DNA from: Niastella soli
GTDB lineage: Bacteria > Bacteroidota > Bacteroidia > Chitinophagales > Chitinophagaceae
Assembly: GCF_017742245.1 (NCBI RefSeq)
Contig: NZ_JAGHKO010000004.1
Location: forward strand, 868,001 to 932,000
Direction of reading: 5' to 3'
Length of the DNA stretch: 64,000 nt
Under the pieces are notes generated by a model. The model had not been told where the DNA came from, made no database searches, and was given only the letters and a program-made list of their open reading frames with translations. The position numbers and the translations under genes were made by a program. This document shows, piece after piece, positions 27,306 to 36,051 of this stretch; the stretch's first letter is position 1, and each line of letters begins with the position of its first letter.

Positions 27306-27399
27306 GCTGTAAGCTCCTGGCTTTTTTATAAAAGAAGCCCGAAAATTACTCCATAGCCGCGAATTGCAAAACTAATCTTGTGCAATCGTTTGATCTGAA

Positions 27400-27430
27400 A
27401 TGGCAATAGGCAATGGGCAGTAGGCAATTG
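27400..27430. repeat. Short GGCAATR heptamer cluster
   Basis: GGCAATAGGCAATGGGCAGTAGGCAAT: about four degenerate copies of the unit that forms the array at 10587, in the opposite orientation and without a stop codon attached. Confidence 0.8.
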
Positions 27431-27436
27431 TGAGAC

Positions 27437-27458
27437 CCGACGAAGCTTCGCTTGTCGG
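27437..27458. repeat. REP-like palindrome, copy b
   Basis: CCGAC-G-AAGC-TTC-GCTT-G-TCGG. Same layout as copies at 25532 and 56206 but with different stem bases that still pair. Confidence 0.65.
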
Positions 27459-27498
27459 CTCTGACGACCGCAAACATCGGCATGAGGATTACAAACGG

Positions 27499-27527
27499 TA
27501 AGGCTCGCGAAAATTTCGCGAGCCTTA
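27499..27527 (-). terminator. 29-nt palindrome downstream of fabF
   Basis: TAAGGCTCGCGAAA and TTTCGCGAGCCTTA are exact reverse complements around a single base. It lies 28 bp beyond the fabF stop, preceded by GTGAGTG-type arms. It may act as terminator hairpin, though no T-run follows directly; the palindrome itself is certain. Confidence 0.65.
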
Positions 27528-27555
27528 CTCACCACTCACAACTCACCACTCACTA
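27528..27555. repeat. GTGAGTG-type repeat at the fabF 3' end
   Basis: On the reverse strand the fabF TAA is followed immediately by TAGTGAGTGGTGAGTTGTGA and GTGGTGAG, then the CTCGCGA palindrome. Same family as 10530 and 53982. Confidence 0.8.
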
Positions 27556-28797
27556 TTATATCTTCTTAAACACCACAATCCCGTTATGCCCACCAAAACC
27601 AAACGTATTGCTCATAGCCACCTCTACCTTTTTCTTCAGGGGTTCTTTTAATACGATCTGTACACCGGCAGGTAATTCAGGATCGAGGTCCTGGGTATTG
27701 ATGGTAGGCGGTATCAATCCTTCGTTTATACTTGCAATGGAGGCAATGGCTTCAATTGCACCGGCAGCACCCAGCAAATGACCTGTCATTGATTTGGTGG
27801 CACTCAGGTGCACTTTATCCAGTTCACTGCCAAACATTTTTGTGATGGCGTTAATCTCACTGATATCACCAACAGGTGTTGAGGTGGCGTGCATATTTAC
27901 ATAATCAACTTTATTCGATGCTATGCCTGCATCCTGTAATGCCAGCCGCATGGCATGGTAAGCGCCCAATCCTTCGGGATGGGTAGCAGTCATATGCCAG
28001 GCATCAGCCGTCATGGCCGCACCGGCCACTTCTGCATAGATCTTTGCACCGCGTTTGCGGGCATGCTCATAGTCTTCCAGCACCAGCGCGCCGGCCCCCT
28101 CGCCCATTACAAATCCATCGCGATTCACATCGAAAGGCCGTGATCCGGTAGCCGGGTCATCATTCCTTACCGACATGGCCTTCATAGCACAAAAACCTCC
28201 AATGGAAGCTTCTGAAATAGGTGCTTCAGATCCGCCGGTAATGATCACTTTGGCTTTACCCAACCTGATATAATTCAGGGCATCCATAATTGCTGTATTG
28301 GAAGTGGCACAAGCCGATACCGTGGTATAATTGATGCCCATTAACCGGTATTTAATGGAGATCATGCCCGAAGCCATATTGACAATCAACTTCGGTACAA
28401 AAAATGGGTTGAACCGGGGATTCCGGTCTCCCTCAACATATTCAGCCATTTGTTCCTCAAAAGTCTGCATCCCACCTTGTCCTGAACCCCAGATAACTCC
28501 GGTATCAAAGGGGTCCATGGTACTGAAATCGAGCCCTGAGTCTTTTATCGCCTCATCGGCAGCCACCAGGGCATATTGGGTGAACATATCTGTTTTTTTC
28601 AGTTCGTTCTTATCGAGCAGGGCTTTGGCATCGTACCCCTTTAGTTCACAGGCAAACTTTGTTCTGAAACGCTCTGCATTAAAACGGGTTATAGGAGCAG
28701 CGCCGCTGGTCCCCGCCCATAAATTGCTTATATAAGCCTGTACATTGTTGCCGATAGGCGTCAGCGCGCCCATGCCGGTGATAACCACTCTATTCAT
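27556..28797 (-). CDS. fabF: Beta-ketoacyl-ACP synthase II (FabF)
   Basis: Condensing enzyme of type II fatty-acid synthesis, 413 aa: joins malonyl-ACP to the growing acyl-ACP. The thiolase-fold triad is intact: Cys163 in VSACATSN, a His in MHATSTPVGD and a His in KSMTGHLLGAAG; the C-terminal NTFGFGGHNG loop is present. It is not beside acpP or other fab genes. Instead it is divergent from an HxlR regulator, with a 12-bp inverted repeat spanning the shared region; the left half lies 9 bp upstream of the fabF ATG, inside its leader. It could be a second, regulated KAS II rather than the housekeeping one (inference). Confidence 0.93.
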   Translation of the reverse strand: MNRVVITGMGALTPIGNNVQAYISNLWAGTSGAAPITRFNAERFRTKFACELKGYDAKALLDKNELKKTDMFTQYALVAADEAIKDSGLDFSTMDPFDTGVIWGSGQGGMQTFEEQMAEYVEGDRNPRFNPFFVPKLIVNMASGMISIKYRLMGINYTTVSACATSNTAIMDALNYIRLGKAKVIITGGSEAPISEASIGGFCAMKAMSVRNDDPATGSRPFDVNRDGFVMGEGAGALVLEDYEHARKRGAKIYAEVAGAAMTADAWHMTATHPEGLGAYHAMRLALQDAGIASNKVDYVNMHATSTPVGDISEINAITKMFGSELDKVHLSATKSMTGHLLGAAGAIEAIASIASINEGLIPPTINTQDLDPELPAGVQIVLKEPLKKKVEVAMSNTFGFGGHNGIVVFKKI

Positions 28798-28834
28798 ATA
28801 ATAACTTTAACCACTTGAAAAAATCAAGCGGGGC

Positions 28835-28842
28835 CAAAGATA
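28835..28842 (-). promoter_or_regulatory. fabF promoter -7 element TATCTTTG
   Basis: Perfect TAnnTTTG on the reverse strand. A TTG lies 21 bp upstream (28864-28866), the expected -33 spacing and the only complete -33/-7 pair I found. Start near 28829, leader ~31 nt. Confidence 0.65.
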
Positions 28843-28855
28843 CGTCAAACTACTT

Positions 28856-28863
28856 TATATTTG
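28856..28863 (+). promoter_or_regulatory. hxlR promoter -7 element TATATTTG
   Basis: Perfect TAnnTTTG. Its last bases are the TTG at 28861 that would otherwise serve as an alternative start codon, which argues for translation from the ATG at 28888. Confidence 0.65.
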
Positions 28864-28887
28864 CAAGTGGTTAAAAATATTAACGCT

Positions 28888-29301
28888 ATGCGCTCTGATT
28901 GTCCCCTGAATTATGGAATTGAAATATTTGGTGATAAGTGGACGCTGCTGATCATCCGCGACCTTATGTTCTTTAACAAACGACATTACAATGAATTGCT
29001 GAGTTCTGCCGAAGGCATTGCTACCAATTTACTGGCCGACAGGCTGGCCATGCTGGAAAAGGAAAAGATCATTAAAAAAGAAAGGGACAGCCAGCACAAA
29101 CAACGCATTGTGTATAGCCTTACTGAAAAAGGAATCGATCTGTTACCTATTATCCTGAGCATTGGGTTATGGTCTGACAAGTATGCTACCATAAAACTCA
29201 ATCCTGAACGGGATGTAATTATAGGCGGTGCTAAAAAGAAGACCTTAGCTAAAGAAGTGGCTTATTTGAAAAAGAAATTACTTTCGGAACATAAGAAATA
29301 G
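28888..29301 (+). CDS. HxlR-family transcriptional regulator
   Basis: Winged helix-turn-helix dimer, 137 aa. Family signature: MRSDCPLNYGIEIFGDKWTLLIIRDLMFF with Cys5 in the position where redox-sensing members carry their key cysteine, then HYNELLSSAEGIATNLLADRL as recognition region and the wing KERDSQHKQRIVYSLTEKGIDL. Single cysteine visible. The ATG at 28888 is used because the upstream TTG lies inside the -7 box. Divergent from fabF with a shared dyad, so it probably represses itself and perhaps fabF. Its TAG stop opens a GTTTGTGG-type inverted repeat. Confidence 0.9.
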   Translation: MRSDCPLNYGIEIFGDKWTLLIIRDLMFFNKRHYNELLSSAEGIATNLLADRLAMLEKEKIIKKERDSQHKQRIVYSLTEKGIDLLPIILSIGLWSDKYATIKLNPERDVIIGGAKKKTLAKEVAYLKKKLLSEHKK

Positions 29302-29442
29302 TTTGTGGTTTGTGGTTGATCGCCTTATTCGGAACTCGCTATAATTGGCAAGCTCAAGTCGGAAAATTTATTAAGCTCGCATTTAATCGATCTTCCCGAA
29401 TGAAGAACAACAAACCACAAACCTCAAACTACAAACAAACTA
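29301..29442. repeat. GTTTGTGG-type inverted repeat between convergent genes
   Basis: Left arm GTTTGTGGTTTGTGGTT (29301-29317) pairs with AACAACAAACCACAAAC (29406-29422), 16 of 17 positions. The right side continues CTCAAACTACAAACAAACTA to the carboxypeptidase stop. Both flanking genes end in TAG, at the two outer edges of the element. Confidence 0.9.
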
Positions 29443-30984
29443 ATATTTAGCTGGTTTATCTCCAGGTATCGCTTTTAAGATAAAATCACGCAGGTGTTGA
29501 TTGGCCGTGGCCAGGTCTTCCTTCCGCAAATACATCATATGTCCACTGCGGTAACCTTCCCAGGAAAGGCGTCCTTTTAATTTGCCTGCTGCATCTATTT
29601 GCCACAAGCTGTATTTGGCATTGAAATAGTCACAAGCGCCATCATAATAGCCGCTTTGCACCAACACATGAAGGAATGGGTTTTCTGCTATGGCCTGACG
29701 CAGGTTCTCCCCGGTGTGGTCATTCGTCCGGTCCCAGGGATGTACGGGGCCAAACATGTAATATTTTAAGTCGGTTTTAAATTTCAACTCATCGCGCAGG
29801 TACATATTGATAGCTGGCGTAAAAGCATGCAACCAGGAGTTGAGTTCGGCATTGTAATCGGGCGATATACCGGCATCTTTCCGGTCAATACCCAGATAGC
29901 GGCTGTCGAGCCGGCCAATGGTGAAGCCCTTATCCCTTAATAATTCTTTCCAGAAAGCGGAAGGAAGTATTTCAAGGTTATTCTGCACAATGAATTGTTG
30001 TGACAAACCCGAAAAACGCGCCATTTTAGCGGCAATGGCCGTTCTATCCGCCTCTGTTAAACTGCCGCCTTTGGCCAGTGCCGGTAACAGTTCATTTATA
30101 GTAAAGGTTTCCACCTCAGGCAACACTGCGGTGAGGTCTTTGCTTTGCAGATCGGCTGGTAATTTCTTGTGATACCAGGCCGTGGCGGCATAATAAGGCA
30201 GACTTAAAGCCGCATCTACCGGCCCATTCCGATCGATGCCCAGGTCGGTGGGCGAAACCAGGATCACGCCATTCAGGTACATCCACTGATTGTTTTGTAA
30301 TTCCAGTGCCAGTCCCGATACCCGGGTGGTACCATAGCTTTCACCAATCAGGAATTTGGGCGAGGCCCAGCGTTTGTACCGGCTCACAAAAGTACTGATC
30401 CAGCTGGCGAGGTATTTGATATCGGCATTCACCCCAAAAAATGTTGCTGGTGGAATGTCTTTCTCAGCCGGGCGTGAAAAACCGGTATTCACCGGGTCAA
30501 CATATACGATATCGGCCACATCAAGTATGGAATGCGGGTTATCTCTTAACCCATAGGGTTGAATGGGATATCCTTCATCATCAATTTTCAGCATGCGTGG
30601 TCCCGTATAACCGATCTCCATCCATACGGAAGAAGTACCAGGCCCGCCATTAAATGAAATTACCAACGGACGGGCTGAGAGATCTTTTATATCTGATCTT
30701 TCATAATAAGTATAAAACACACCAGCGAGCGGCTTTCCATTTTCATCCCATACGGGTATGGTACCTGCCGTTGCCGTATAGGGTACCCGTTGTCCTTTAA
30801 TGGTAATGGCGTTGGAAGTAGTAACACTGCTGTCGAGTGCCAGGCGGATGACATTATTATTATCAGCCGGTTTGGTCACTTTGGGTGGTGGTGTTGGCGC
30901 GGGTTCTGTTTCCGCCCTTCTTTGTGCATGAATGGTTAAGGAAATGCCAGTAAGAGCTACAATAAATAGCAATTTTTTTCTCAT
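29440..30984 (-). CDS. Exported serine carboxypeptidase-like protein (peptidase S10)
   Basis: A 514-aa alpha/beta-hydrolase-fold peptidase of family S10, acting at acidic pH on peptide C-termini in typical members. Signal peptide ~1-20 (ALTGISLTIHA). Pro-rich linker ~28-40. Oxyanion region SFNGGPGTSS, nucleophile Ser216 in LIGESYGTTR, an Asp in SGYYDGACDYFNA and the His in YRSGHMMYLR complete the triad. Probably periplasmic or surface. Divergent from the CCG-domain gene. Its TAG stop touches an inverted repeat. Confidence 0.92.
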   Translation of the reverse strand: MRKKLLFIVALTGISLTIHAQRRAETEPAPTPPPKVTKPADNNNVIRLALDSSVTTSNAITIKGQRVPYTATAGTIPVWDENGKPLAGVFYTYYERSDIKDLSARPLVISFNGGPGTSSVWMEIGYTGPRMLKIDDEGYPIQPYGLRDNPHSILDVADIVYVDPVNTGFSRPAEKDIPPATFFGVNADIKYLASWISTFVSRYKRWASPKFLIGESYGTTRVSGLALELQNNQWMYLNGVILVSPTDLGIDRNGPVDAALSLPYYAATAWYHKKLPADLQSKDLTAVLPEVETFTINELLPALAKGGSLTEADRTAIAAKMARFSGLSQQFIVQNNLEILPSAFWKELLRDKGFTIGRLDSRYLGIDRKDAGISPDYNAELNSWLHAFTPAINMYLRDELKFKTDLKYYMFGPVHPWDRTNDHTGENLRQAIAENPFLHVLVQSGYYDGACDYFNAKYSLWQIDAAGKLKGRLSWEGYRSGHMMYLRKEDLATANQHLRDFILKAIPGDKPAKY

Positions 30985-31094
30985 GGTTGATGTAGTTGTT
31001 CTGATAGAAAATTGTCAAATATAGCCGTTCTACCGGTAAAAGAGCGACCAATTACACAGGTGGTCAATATGTATGAATTAGCCGTCTTATACCT

Positions 31095-31102
31095 TATATT
31101 TG
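31095..31102 (+). promoter_or_regulatory. -7 element TATATTTG
   Basis: Perfect TAnnTTTG, 23 bp before the ATG at 31126. It lies downstream of the alternative starts at 31012 and 31066, which supports 31126 as the real start. Confidence 0.65.
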
Positions 31103-31125
31103 AGGCACATAAACCAGTAAACTAC

Positions 31126-31905
31126 ATGCAAATACGTACTGCTGCTGAAATGATTGCCGCCGGCACCCCTCCGGAAATACTGTTCTGGGTGGGCTGTTCG
31201 GGAAGTTTTGATCAACGGGCGCAAAAGATCACTAAAGCTTTTGCAACCATTCTTACCAAAGTAGGGATCAATTTTGCCGTATTGGGAAAAGAAGAATGCT
31301 GTACCGGTGACCCTGCCCGTCGGGCCGGTAACGAATTTATGTTTCAGATGATGGCCTACCAGAATATTCAAACCCTGAATAACTACGGTATCAAAAAAAT
31401 AGTTACAGCTTGCCCCCACTGCTTTAATATTTTCAAAAACGAATATCCCGAACTTGGCGGTAATTACGAGGTGATACACCATACCACGTTTTTACAGCAA
31501 TTGATCGACGAAGGAAAAATAAAATTAAAAGAAGGCGGTGCCTTTAAAGGACAACGCATCACCTACCATGACAGCTGTTACCTGGGCCGGGCCAATGATA
31601 TTTATGAAGCACCGCGCAAAGTACTGGAAGCCCTGGATGCAGAACTGGTTGAAATGAAACGCTGCCGCACCAAAGGTTTGTGTTGCGGGGCCGGTGGCGC
31701 ACAAATGTTCAAGGAAGAAGAAAAAGGCAACCTGCGCATAAACCAGGAGCGTATACAGGATGCACTGAGCACTGAATCAACTATTGTGGCATCTGCCTGC
31801 CCTTTTTGCAACACCATGCTTACTGATGGAGTGAAACTGAAGGAAAAAGAAGAATCGGTAAAAGTGCTTGATGTGGCCGAGCTGGTAGCAATGAGCATGG
31901 AGTAG
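31126..31905 (+). CDS. CCG-domain iron-sulfur protein (heterodisulfide reductase/LutA-related)
   Basis: A 259-aa cytoplasmic protein with two cysteine-rich CCG domains, as in the catalytic subunit of heterodisulfide reductase, GlpC or LutA. First set: C24 (WVGCSGSFD), C58-C59 (EECCTGDPAR), C96 and C99 (CPHC). Second set: C151 (HDSCYLGR), C186-C187 (LCCGAGG), C225 and C228 (CPFC). Such domains bind [4Fe-4S] clusters in electron transfer, often beside a ferredoxin-type partner, but none is encoded next to it here. Start chosen from the -7 box at 31095. Divergent from the carboxypeptidase gene. Confidence 0.9.
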   Translation: MQIRTAAEMIAAGTPPEILFWVGCSGSFDQRAQKITKAFATILTKVGINFAVLGKEECCTGDPARRAGNEFMFQMMAYQNIQTLNNYGIKKIVTACPHCFNIFKNEYPELGGNYEVIHHTTFLQQLIDEGKIKLKEGGAFKGQRITYHDSCYLGRANDIYEAPRKVLEALDAELVEMKRCRTKGLCCGAGGAQMFKEEEKGNLRINQERIQDALSTESTIVASACPFCNTMLTDGVKLKEKEESVKVLDVAELVAMSME

Positions 31906-32044
31906 GTGTCCGCTGTGTTGCAGGCGTACAGTTCATGTATCAAAAATGAACACTCTGGTCTGTTAATAGCAGCCTATTACATTGCAAATCAATATCATCT
32001 ACCTTGGCATGCTACTGGAAGTTTAAAGCGAAAGGTGCATCAAC

Positions 32045-34429
32045 ATGCTCATCAATTTCTTTAAAACGGCCTTCCGTAATTGCTGGCGGAACAAGACATA
32101 TAGTGTTTTGAACATTTTGGGGCTGTCGGTAGGTATTGCCTCCGCAGCCCTCATCTTTTTATGGGTTGAAGACGAATTAAGTTTCGACAACTTCAATGAA
32201 AAGAAAGACCGCTTATTCTTTGTTCGGGAGAACCAGAAATACGAGGCCTATACTGCCACATTCTACAGCACACCCGGCCCGTTAGCACCAGCCATGCAGG
32301 CAGAAATTCCGGGCATCGCCAATACCTGCCGAACATCGGAAGGCGACAGTTATAAGCTCTTTACTATTGGCGACAGGTCGATGTACTCCTATGGCCGGTT
32401 TGTAGAACCCTCTTTATTCACCCTATTCACCTTGCCATTTGTGCAGGGAAATGCAGCCTCCGCTTTCAATCAATTACATTCCCTGGTCATAACTGAAAAA
32501 GCAGCCCGTAAGTACTTTGGGAACGACAAACAGGTAATAGGTAAAACCATACGGGTCAATAACAAACAGGATTATATAGTAAGCGGTGTATTAAAAGACA
32601 TTCCTGAAAATTCAAATCTGAAATTTGAATGGGTAGCCCCTTTTGAAATTTACGTACAGGAAAGTGAAGGGGTAAAAAAATGGGAGAATAATTCCATCAG
32701 CACTTATGTTGAATTGAAACCCGGCGTTCAACCAGCCGCTGTAAATAAATTGTTGTATGCGTTCATACAAAAAAGGGCTCCCAACTCATTGGCCCGTCCT
32801 TTCTTATTTCCAATGAACGACTGGCGGCTGCGTGACAAATTTGACAATGGTGTACAAACCGGTGGCGGCCGCATTGAATATGTTCGTTTGTTCTCCATCA
32901 TTGCAAGCATCATCTTGTTGATTGCCTGTATTAATTTCATGAACCTGTCCACGGCAAGAAGTGAGAAAAGAGCCAAAGAGGTAGGCATTAGAAAAGTATT
33001 GGGTTCCGGCAACAAAGGCCTCATCTTTCATTTCCTGGGTGAAGCCCTCCTGATGGCTTTTCTCGCAGGCGTCATCGCCATTCTCCTTGTTACACTTACC
33101 CTGCCCGCTTTTAATTTACTGGTGCAGAAAAATTTGCATCTTGCTATAGGCCGCCCTGTTCATATCCTGGGTCTTCTTACAATAATTGCAACCTGCGGAT
33201 TGCTATCTGGAAGTTATCCTTCCTTCTATCTTTCATTTTTTAATCCGGTATTTGTCTTAAAAGGAATAAAAGCCAAAGCAGGCAGTGCGGAACTGATCAG
33301 AAAAGGATTGGTGGTTCTACAATTTGCCACGTCCATCATCCTTATTATAAGTACCATTATTATTTACCAACAGATACAGCATGTAAAGCACAGAAATCTT
33401 GGATTTAATAAGAATAATTTGATGGAAACAGATGTAACAGGCGATGTGAAAAACCACTATACAGCCATTAAACAAGACCTGTTAAATACTGGCATGATTG
33501 AAAATGTGGGATTAAGCGACCATGTTACTATTGATGGCGGTAACAACACCAGTGGGTTTGACTGGGAAGGAAAGCCGGCCTCTGCAGAGATATTGATCTC
33601 TCATCGGGGCATAAGTACTGATTTTTTTCAAACATCAGGAATACAATTACTGGAAGGAAGAGATGTTACAGAAACTGACAGCATGGTGCCAAACAAAACA
33701 GTACATGTTGTTATTACCCGGTCGTTGGAAAAGCTGATGGGCAATGGCAGCGCGCTGGGCAAAAAGATCTGGCACGAGGGAAACCCCAGAATAGACGCCG
33801 AGGTAGTGGGAGTTGTTAATGATTATGTTTATAACGATATGTATAAACAGCCTGATCCGGTGCTGTTCCATTATACCAAGCCCCAAAATGCTACCCGCAT
33901 GTATGTGCGGTTTAAACCGCAGGCCGACCTTGAAAAAGCGCTGGCAAAAACAGAAACGGTCATGAAGCAATATAACCCGGCCTATCCTTTCTCGTACCAG
34001 TTTGTTGATGATCAGTTCAACCAAATGTTCATGAGCGAAGAATTGATCAGCAAGCTGTCGAGAACCTTCGCCATCCTGGCTATTTTTATTTCCTGTTTGG
34101 GTTTATTTGCGCTGGCTTCTTATGCCACAGAACGAAGAACAAAAGAAATTGGCGTAAGAAAAGTACTGGGTGCTTCTATTTCCAATATCACCACCCTGTT
34201 GTCGAAAGACTTTCTGAAACTGGTCGTTTTATCCTGCCTGGTGGCCTTCCCAACGGCCTGGTGGATAATGCATACCTGGTTGCAGGATTATCAATACCGG
34301 ATCAGCATCAGCTGGTGGATCTTCCCCATAGCCGGTCTTGTAGCTGTTTTAATTGCCATTATTACTATCAGTTTTCAATCAATAAAAGCAGCGCTGGCCA
34401 ACCCGATAAAAAGTTTGCGGACGGAATAG
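32045..34429 (+). CDS. MacB-like ABC transporter permease (two FtsX domains)
   Basis: A 794-aa inner-membrane protein with the duplicated layout common in Bacteroidota: N-terminal segment (~20-42), MacB periplasmic domain (~45-265), FtsX domain 1 with three segments (~285-305, ~335-360, ~380-400) and motif EKRAKEVGIRKVLGS, then segment ~425-445, a second periplasmic domain, and FtsX domain 2 (~680-785) with the matching ERRTKEIGVRKVLGAS. The ATPase partner is not adjacent. Such orphan permeases are often ascribed to export of peptides or stress signals; the substrate cannot be told. Followed by a terminator. Confidence 0.92.
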   Translation: MLINFFKTAFRNCWRNKTYSVLNILGLSVGIASAALIFLWVEDELSFDNFNEKKDRLFFVRENQKYEAYTATFYSTPGPLAPAMQAEIPGIANTCRTSEGDSYKLFTIGDRSMYSYGRFVEPSLFTLFTLPFVQGNAASAFNQLHSLVITEKAARKYFGNDKQVIGKTIRVNNKQDYIVSGVLKDIPENSNLKFEWVAPFEIYVQESEGVKKWENNSISTYVELKPGVQPAAVNKLLYAFIQKRAPNSLARPFLFPMNDWRLRDKFDNGVQTGGGRIEYVRLFSIIASIILLIACINFMNLSTARSEKRAKEVGIRKVLGSGNKGLIFHFLGEALLMAFLAGVIAILLVTLTLPAFNLLVQKNLHLAIGRPVHILGLLTIIATCGLLSGSYPSFYLSFFNPVFVLKGIKAKAGSAELIRKGLVVLQFATSIILIISTIIIYQQIQHVKHRNLGFNKNNLMETDVTGDVKNHYTAIKQDLLNTGMIENVGLSDHVTIDGGNNTSGFDWEGKPASAEILISHRGISTDFFQTSGIQLLEGRDVTETDSMVPNKTVHVVITRSLEKLMGNGSALGKKIWHEGNPRIDAEVVGVVNDYVYNDMYKQPDPVLFHYTKPQNATRMYVRFKPQADLEKALAKTETVMKQYNPAYPFSYQFVDDQFNQMFMSEELISKLSRTFAILAIFISCLGLFALASYATERRTKEIGVRKVLGASISNITTLLSKDFLKLVVLSCLVAFPTAWWIMHTWLQDYQYRISISWWIFPIAGLVAVLIAIITISFQSIKAALANPIKSLRTE

Positions 34430-34459
34430 ATAATTATTTATATCGCTGAAATACAAAGG

Positions 34460-34498
34460 AGGTCGGCTCATAATTTTATGGGATGACCTCTTTTTTTA
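34460..34498 (+). terminator. Terminator after the MacB-like gene
   Basis: GAGGTC and GACCTC close a stem with inner TCAT/ATGG pairing, followed by TTTTTTT. Confidence 0.85.
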
Positions 34499-34710
34499 CA
34501 ACATACCATAACTGTATTTAGGATAAGACCAACGCTACTGCATCAAAACACCATACAGAATAGCTTATAAGACCGCCTACGCAACTGATGCCGCCAGATG
34601 AACAATTGATGGCAGGCCTGTTTCGGTTCATACACAAGCCGCTGGATTGGCTTCCACTTGCGGTATACTTTTACATTCAATTAAATACCAATTACATTTC
34701 CTCATTCAAT

Positions 34711-35985
34711 ATGAAAAAGATATGCTTGTTTGGCTTTTTAGCCACGGTTTGTATGCTGGCCTGTAAAAAAAGTCAGGACGGTAATGACAGTAATAACAGT
34801 AAAGAAGAAGGATTGGTCACTGCTGTAGGGGCACCCGCAGGTACACCTGTCAGTAAGTCGATAGGAAATACAGGCGGAAGTATCAGTAGTACCGACGGCC
34901 GGCTTACCATTGATGTACCCGCAGGGGCATTTAATACGGCGCAACAAATAACCATCCAGCCTATTTCCAATAACGGGCCCAGTGGGGTGAACAAGGCGTA
35001 CCGCATTACTCCGCATAACATCCAGTTTGCCAAACCTGTTAAAATAACGTTCTCATACAACGATAGTGATGTATCGGGCAGTGCCCCTGCATTCCTGGGT
35101 ATCTCCTATCAGAATGAGCAAGGCATCTGGCAGGCTAAACGCACCACCATAGTGGATACAACTGCCAAAACCATCTCGGCGTTGACCAGTCATTTCAGCG
35201 ACTGGAACATCTTCAGGGGATTGGAGATGACCCCAGAAGACACGGTTATAGAAACCGGTAAATCTCTAAAGCTTAAAGTTTATGTTGCTTTGGAAGACGT
35301 GTTTGTTCCATTACCAGTGGAAGGAGAAGACCTTGTTGTGGCGCTACCTGCCCGAAAAGAAGTAGCCGAAAAATATGTAAAGCAATGGATAAAATCAGGC
35401 GACGGCACACTCACCCCCCAGGGTAATGCTGCCACCTACACCGCGCCCAACATGGAGCCAACCCGCAATCCGGTATCCGTGTCTGCCGAATTGAACATAC
35501 CCGGTAAAGGCAAATTGTACCTGGTTTCAAATATTACCGTTGTATCAGATGAAGCAGTGATCATTAAAGCAGGGGCTGGTCCTGGTTCCGGTTCCTACGT
35601 GCTTACCAAAGCGCCGCAGGCTATTTATGATGCCGTTAATAACGTAACTCATATCTCCGTTCATGACGCCGCTGGAGATGCGCAAAATTCCAAAAGAGTA
35701 GAGCTCGTTTTTAAAGGCAATGTGGCAGACACCATAGCCTGGAATCATAACCACGATGTAGAACTGACTTATACCGTAAGAACAAACGGCGTAAACACCG
35801 TTTACAAATCCGTTTGGTCTAATATAAATGGATGGCATGACAGTGATGGAGGTGTATACCTGGCCAGTTTTGGAAACAAGGGCGAATATATTATGGGCAC
35901 CTTTGCCGCGAGTAAGGCGGGCTATCTAAATGGACTGGAAACCGCCACCTCGTTGAGTGGGATGTTTAAGATCAAAAGACTGTAA
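34711..35985 (+). CDS. Lipoprotein with ZU5-like domain
   Basis: A 424-aa lipoprotein. The start at 34711 gives a typical lipoprotein signal: MKKICLFGFLATVCMLACKK with Cys18. An Asn/Ser-rich spacer follows. Residues ~40-170 resemble a ZU5-like sandwich: GGSISSTDGRLTIDVPAGAF, QQITIQPISN, AYRITPHNIQFAKPVKITFSYND, and a TSHFSDWNIF end. The C-terminal half is beta-rich without a recognised domain. The frame is open upstream to 34588, but those residues do not fit a signal peptide. Role unknown; likely attached to the outer membrane. Alone, terminated by the shared hairpin at 36001. Confidence 0.83.
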   Translation: MKKICLFGFLATVCMLACKKSQDGNDSNNSKEEGLVTAVGAPAGTPVSKSIGNTGGSISSTDGRLTIDVPAGAFNTAQQITIQPISNNGPSGVNKAYRITPHNIQFAKPVKITFSYNDSDVSGSAPAFLGISYQNEQGIWQAKRTTIVDTTAKTISALTSHFSDWNIFRGLEMTPEDTVIETGKSLKLKVYVALEDVFVPLPVEGEDLVVALPARKEVAEKYVKQWIKSGDGTLTPQGNAATYTAPNMEPTRNPVSVSAELNIPGKGKLYLVSNITVVSDEAVIIKAGAGPGSGSYVLTKAPQAIYDAVNNVTHISVHDAAGDAQNSKRVELVFKGNVADTIAWNHNHDVELTYTVRTNGVNTVYKSVWSNINGWHDSDGGVYLASFGNKGEYIMGTFAASKAGYLNGLETATSLSGMFKIKRL

Positions 35986-36000
35986 TCGGGGGCAAAATAG

Positions 36001-36034
36001 AAAAGGTCGTCAAAAAGTAATGACGACCTTTTCT
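36001..36034. terminator. Bidirectional terminator between lipoprotein and TonB receptor genes
   Basis: AAAAGGTCGTC and GACGACCTTTT pair exactly around a 10-nt loop, between two convergent stops. Confidence 0.93.
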
Positions 36035-36051
36035 TAAATAAGCTTTATCCG

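Larger units (their letters stand above)
28806..28875. promoter_or_regulatory. Probable HxlR operator: perfect 12-bp inverted repeat
   Basis: TTTAACCACTTG at 28806-28817 is exactly reverse-complemented at 28864-28875, with 46 bp between. The left half lies in the fabF leader; the right half covers a TTG that fits the fabF -33 element and the start region of the hxlR transcript. Binding to both halves could shut off both genes, which is inference. HxlR-family proteins commonly bind dyads near their own gene. Confidence 0.65.

Noticed and set aside
27326-27535. 69-codon reverse frame upstream of the CBM9-like gene
   Set aside because: Mostly translated heptamer and REP-like repeats.
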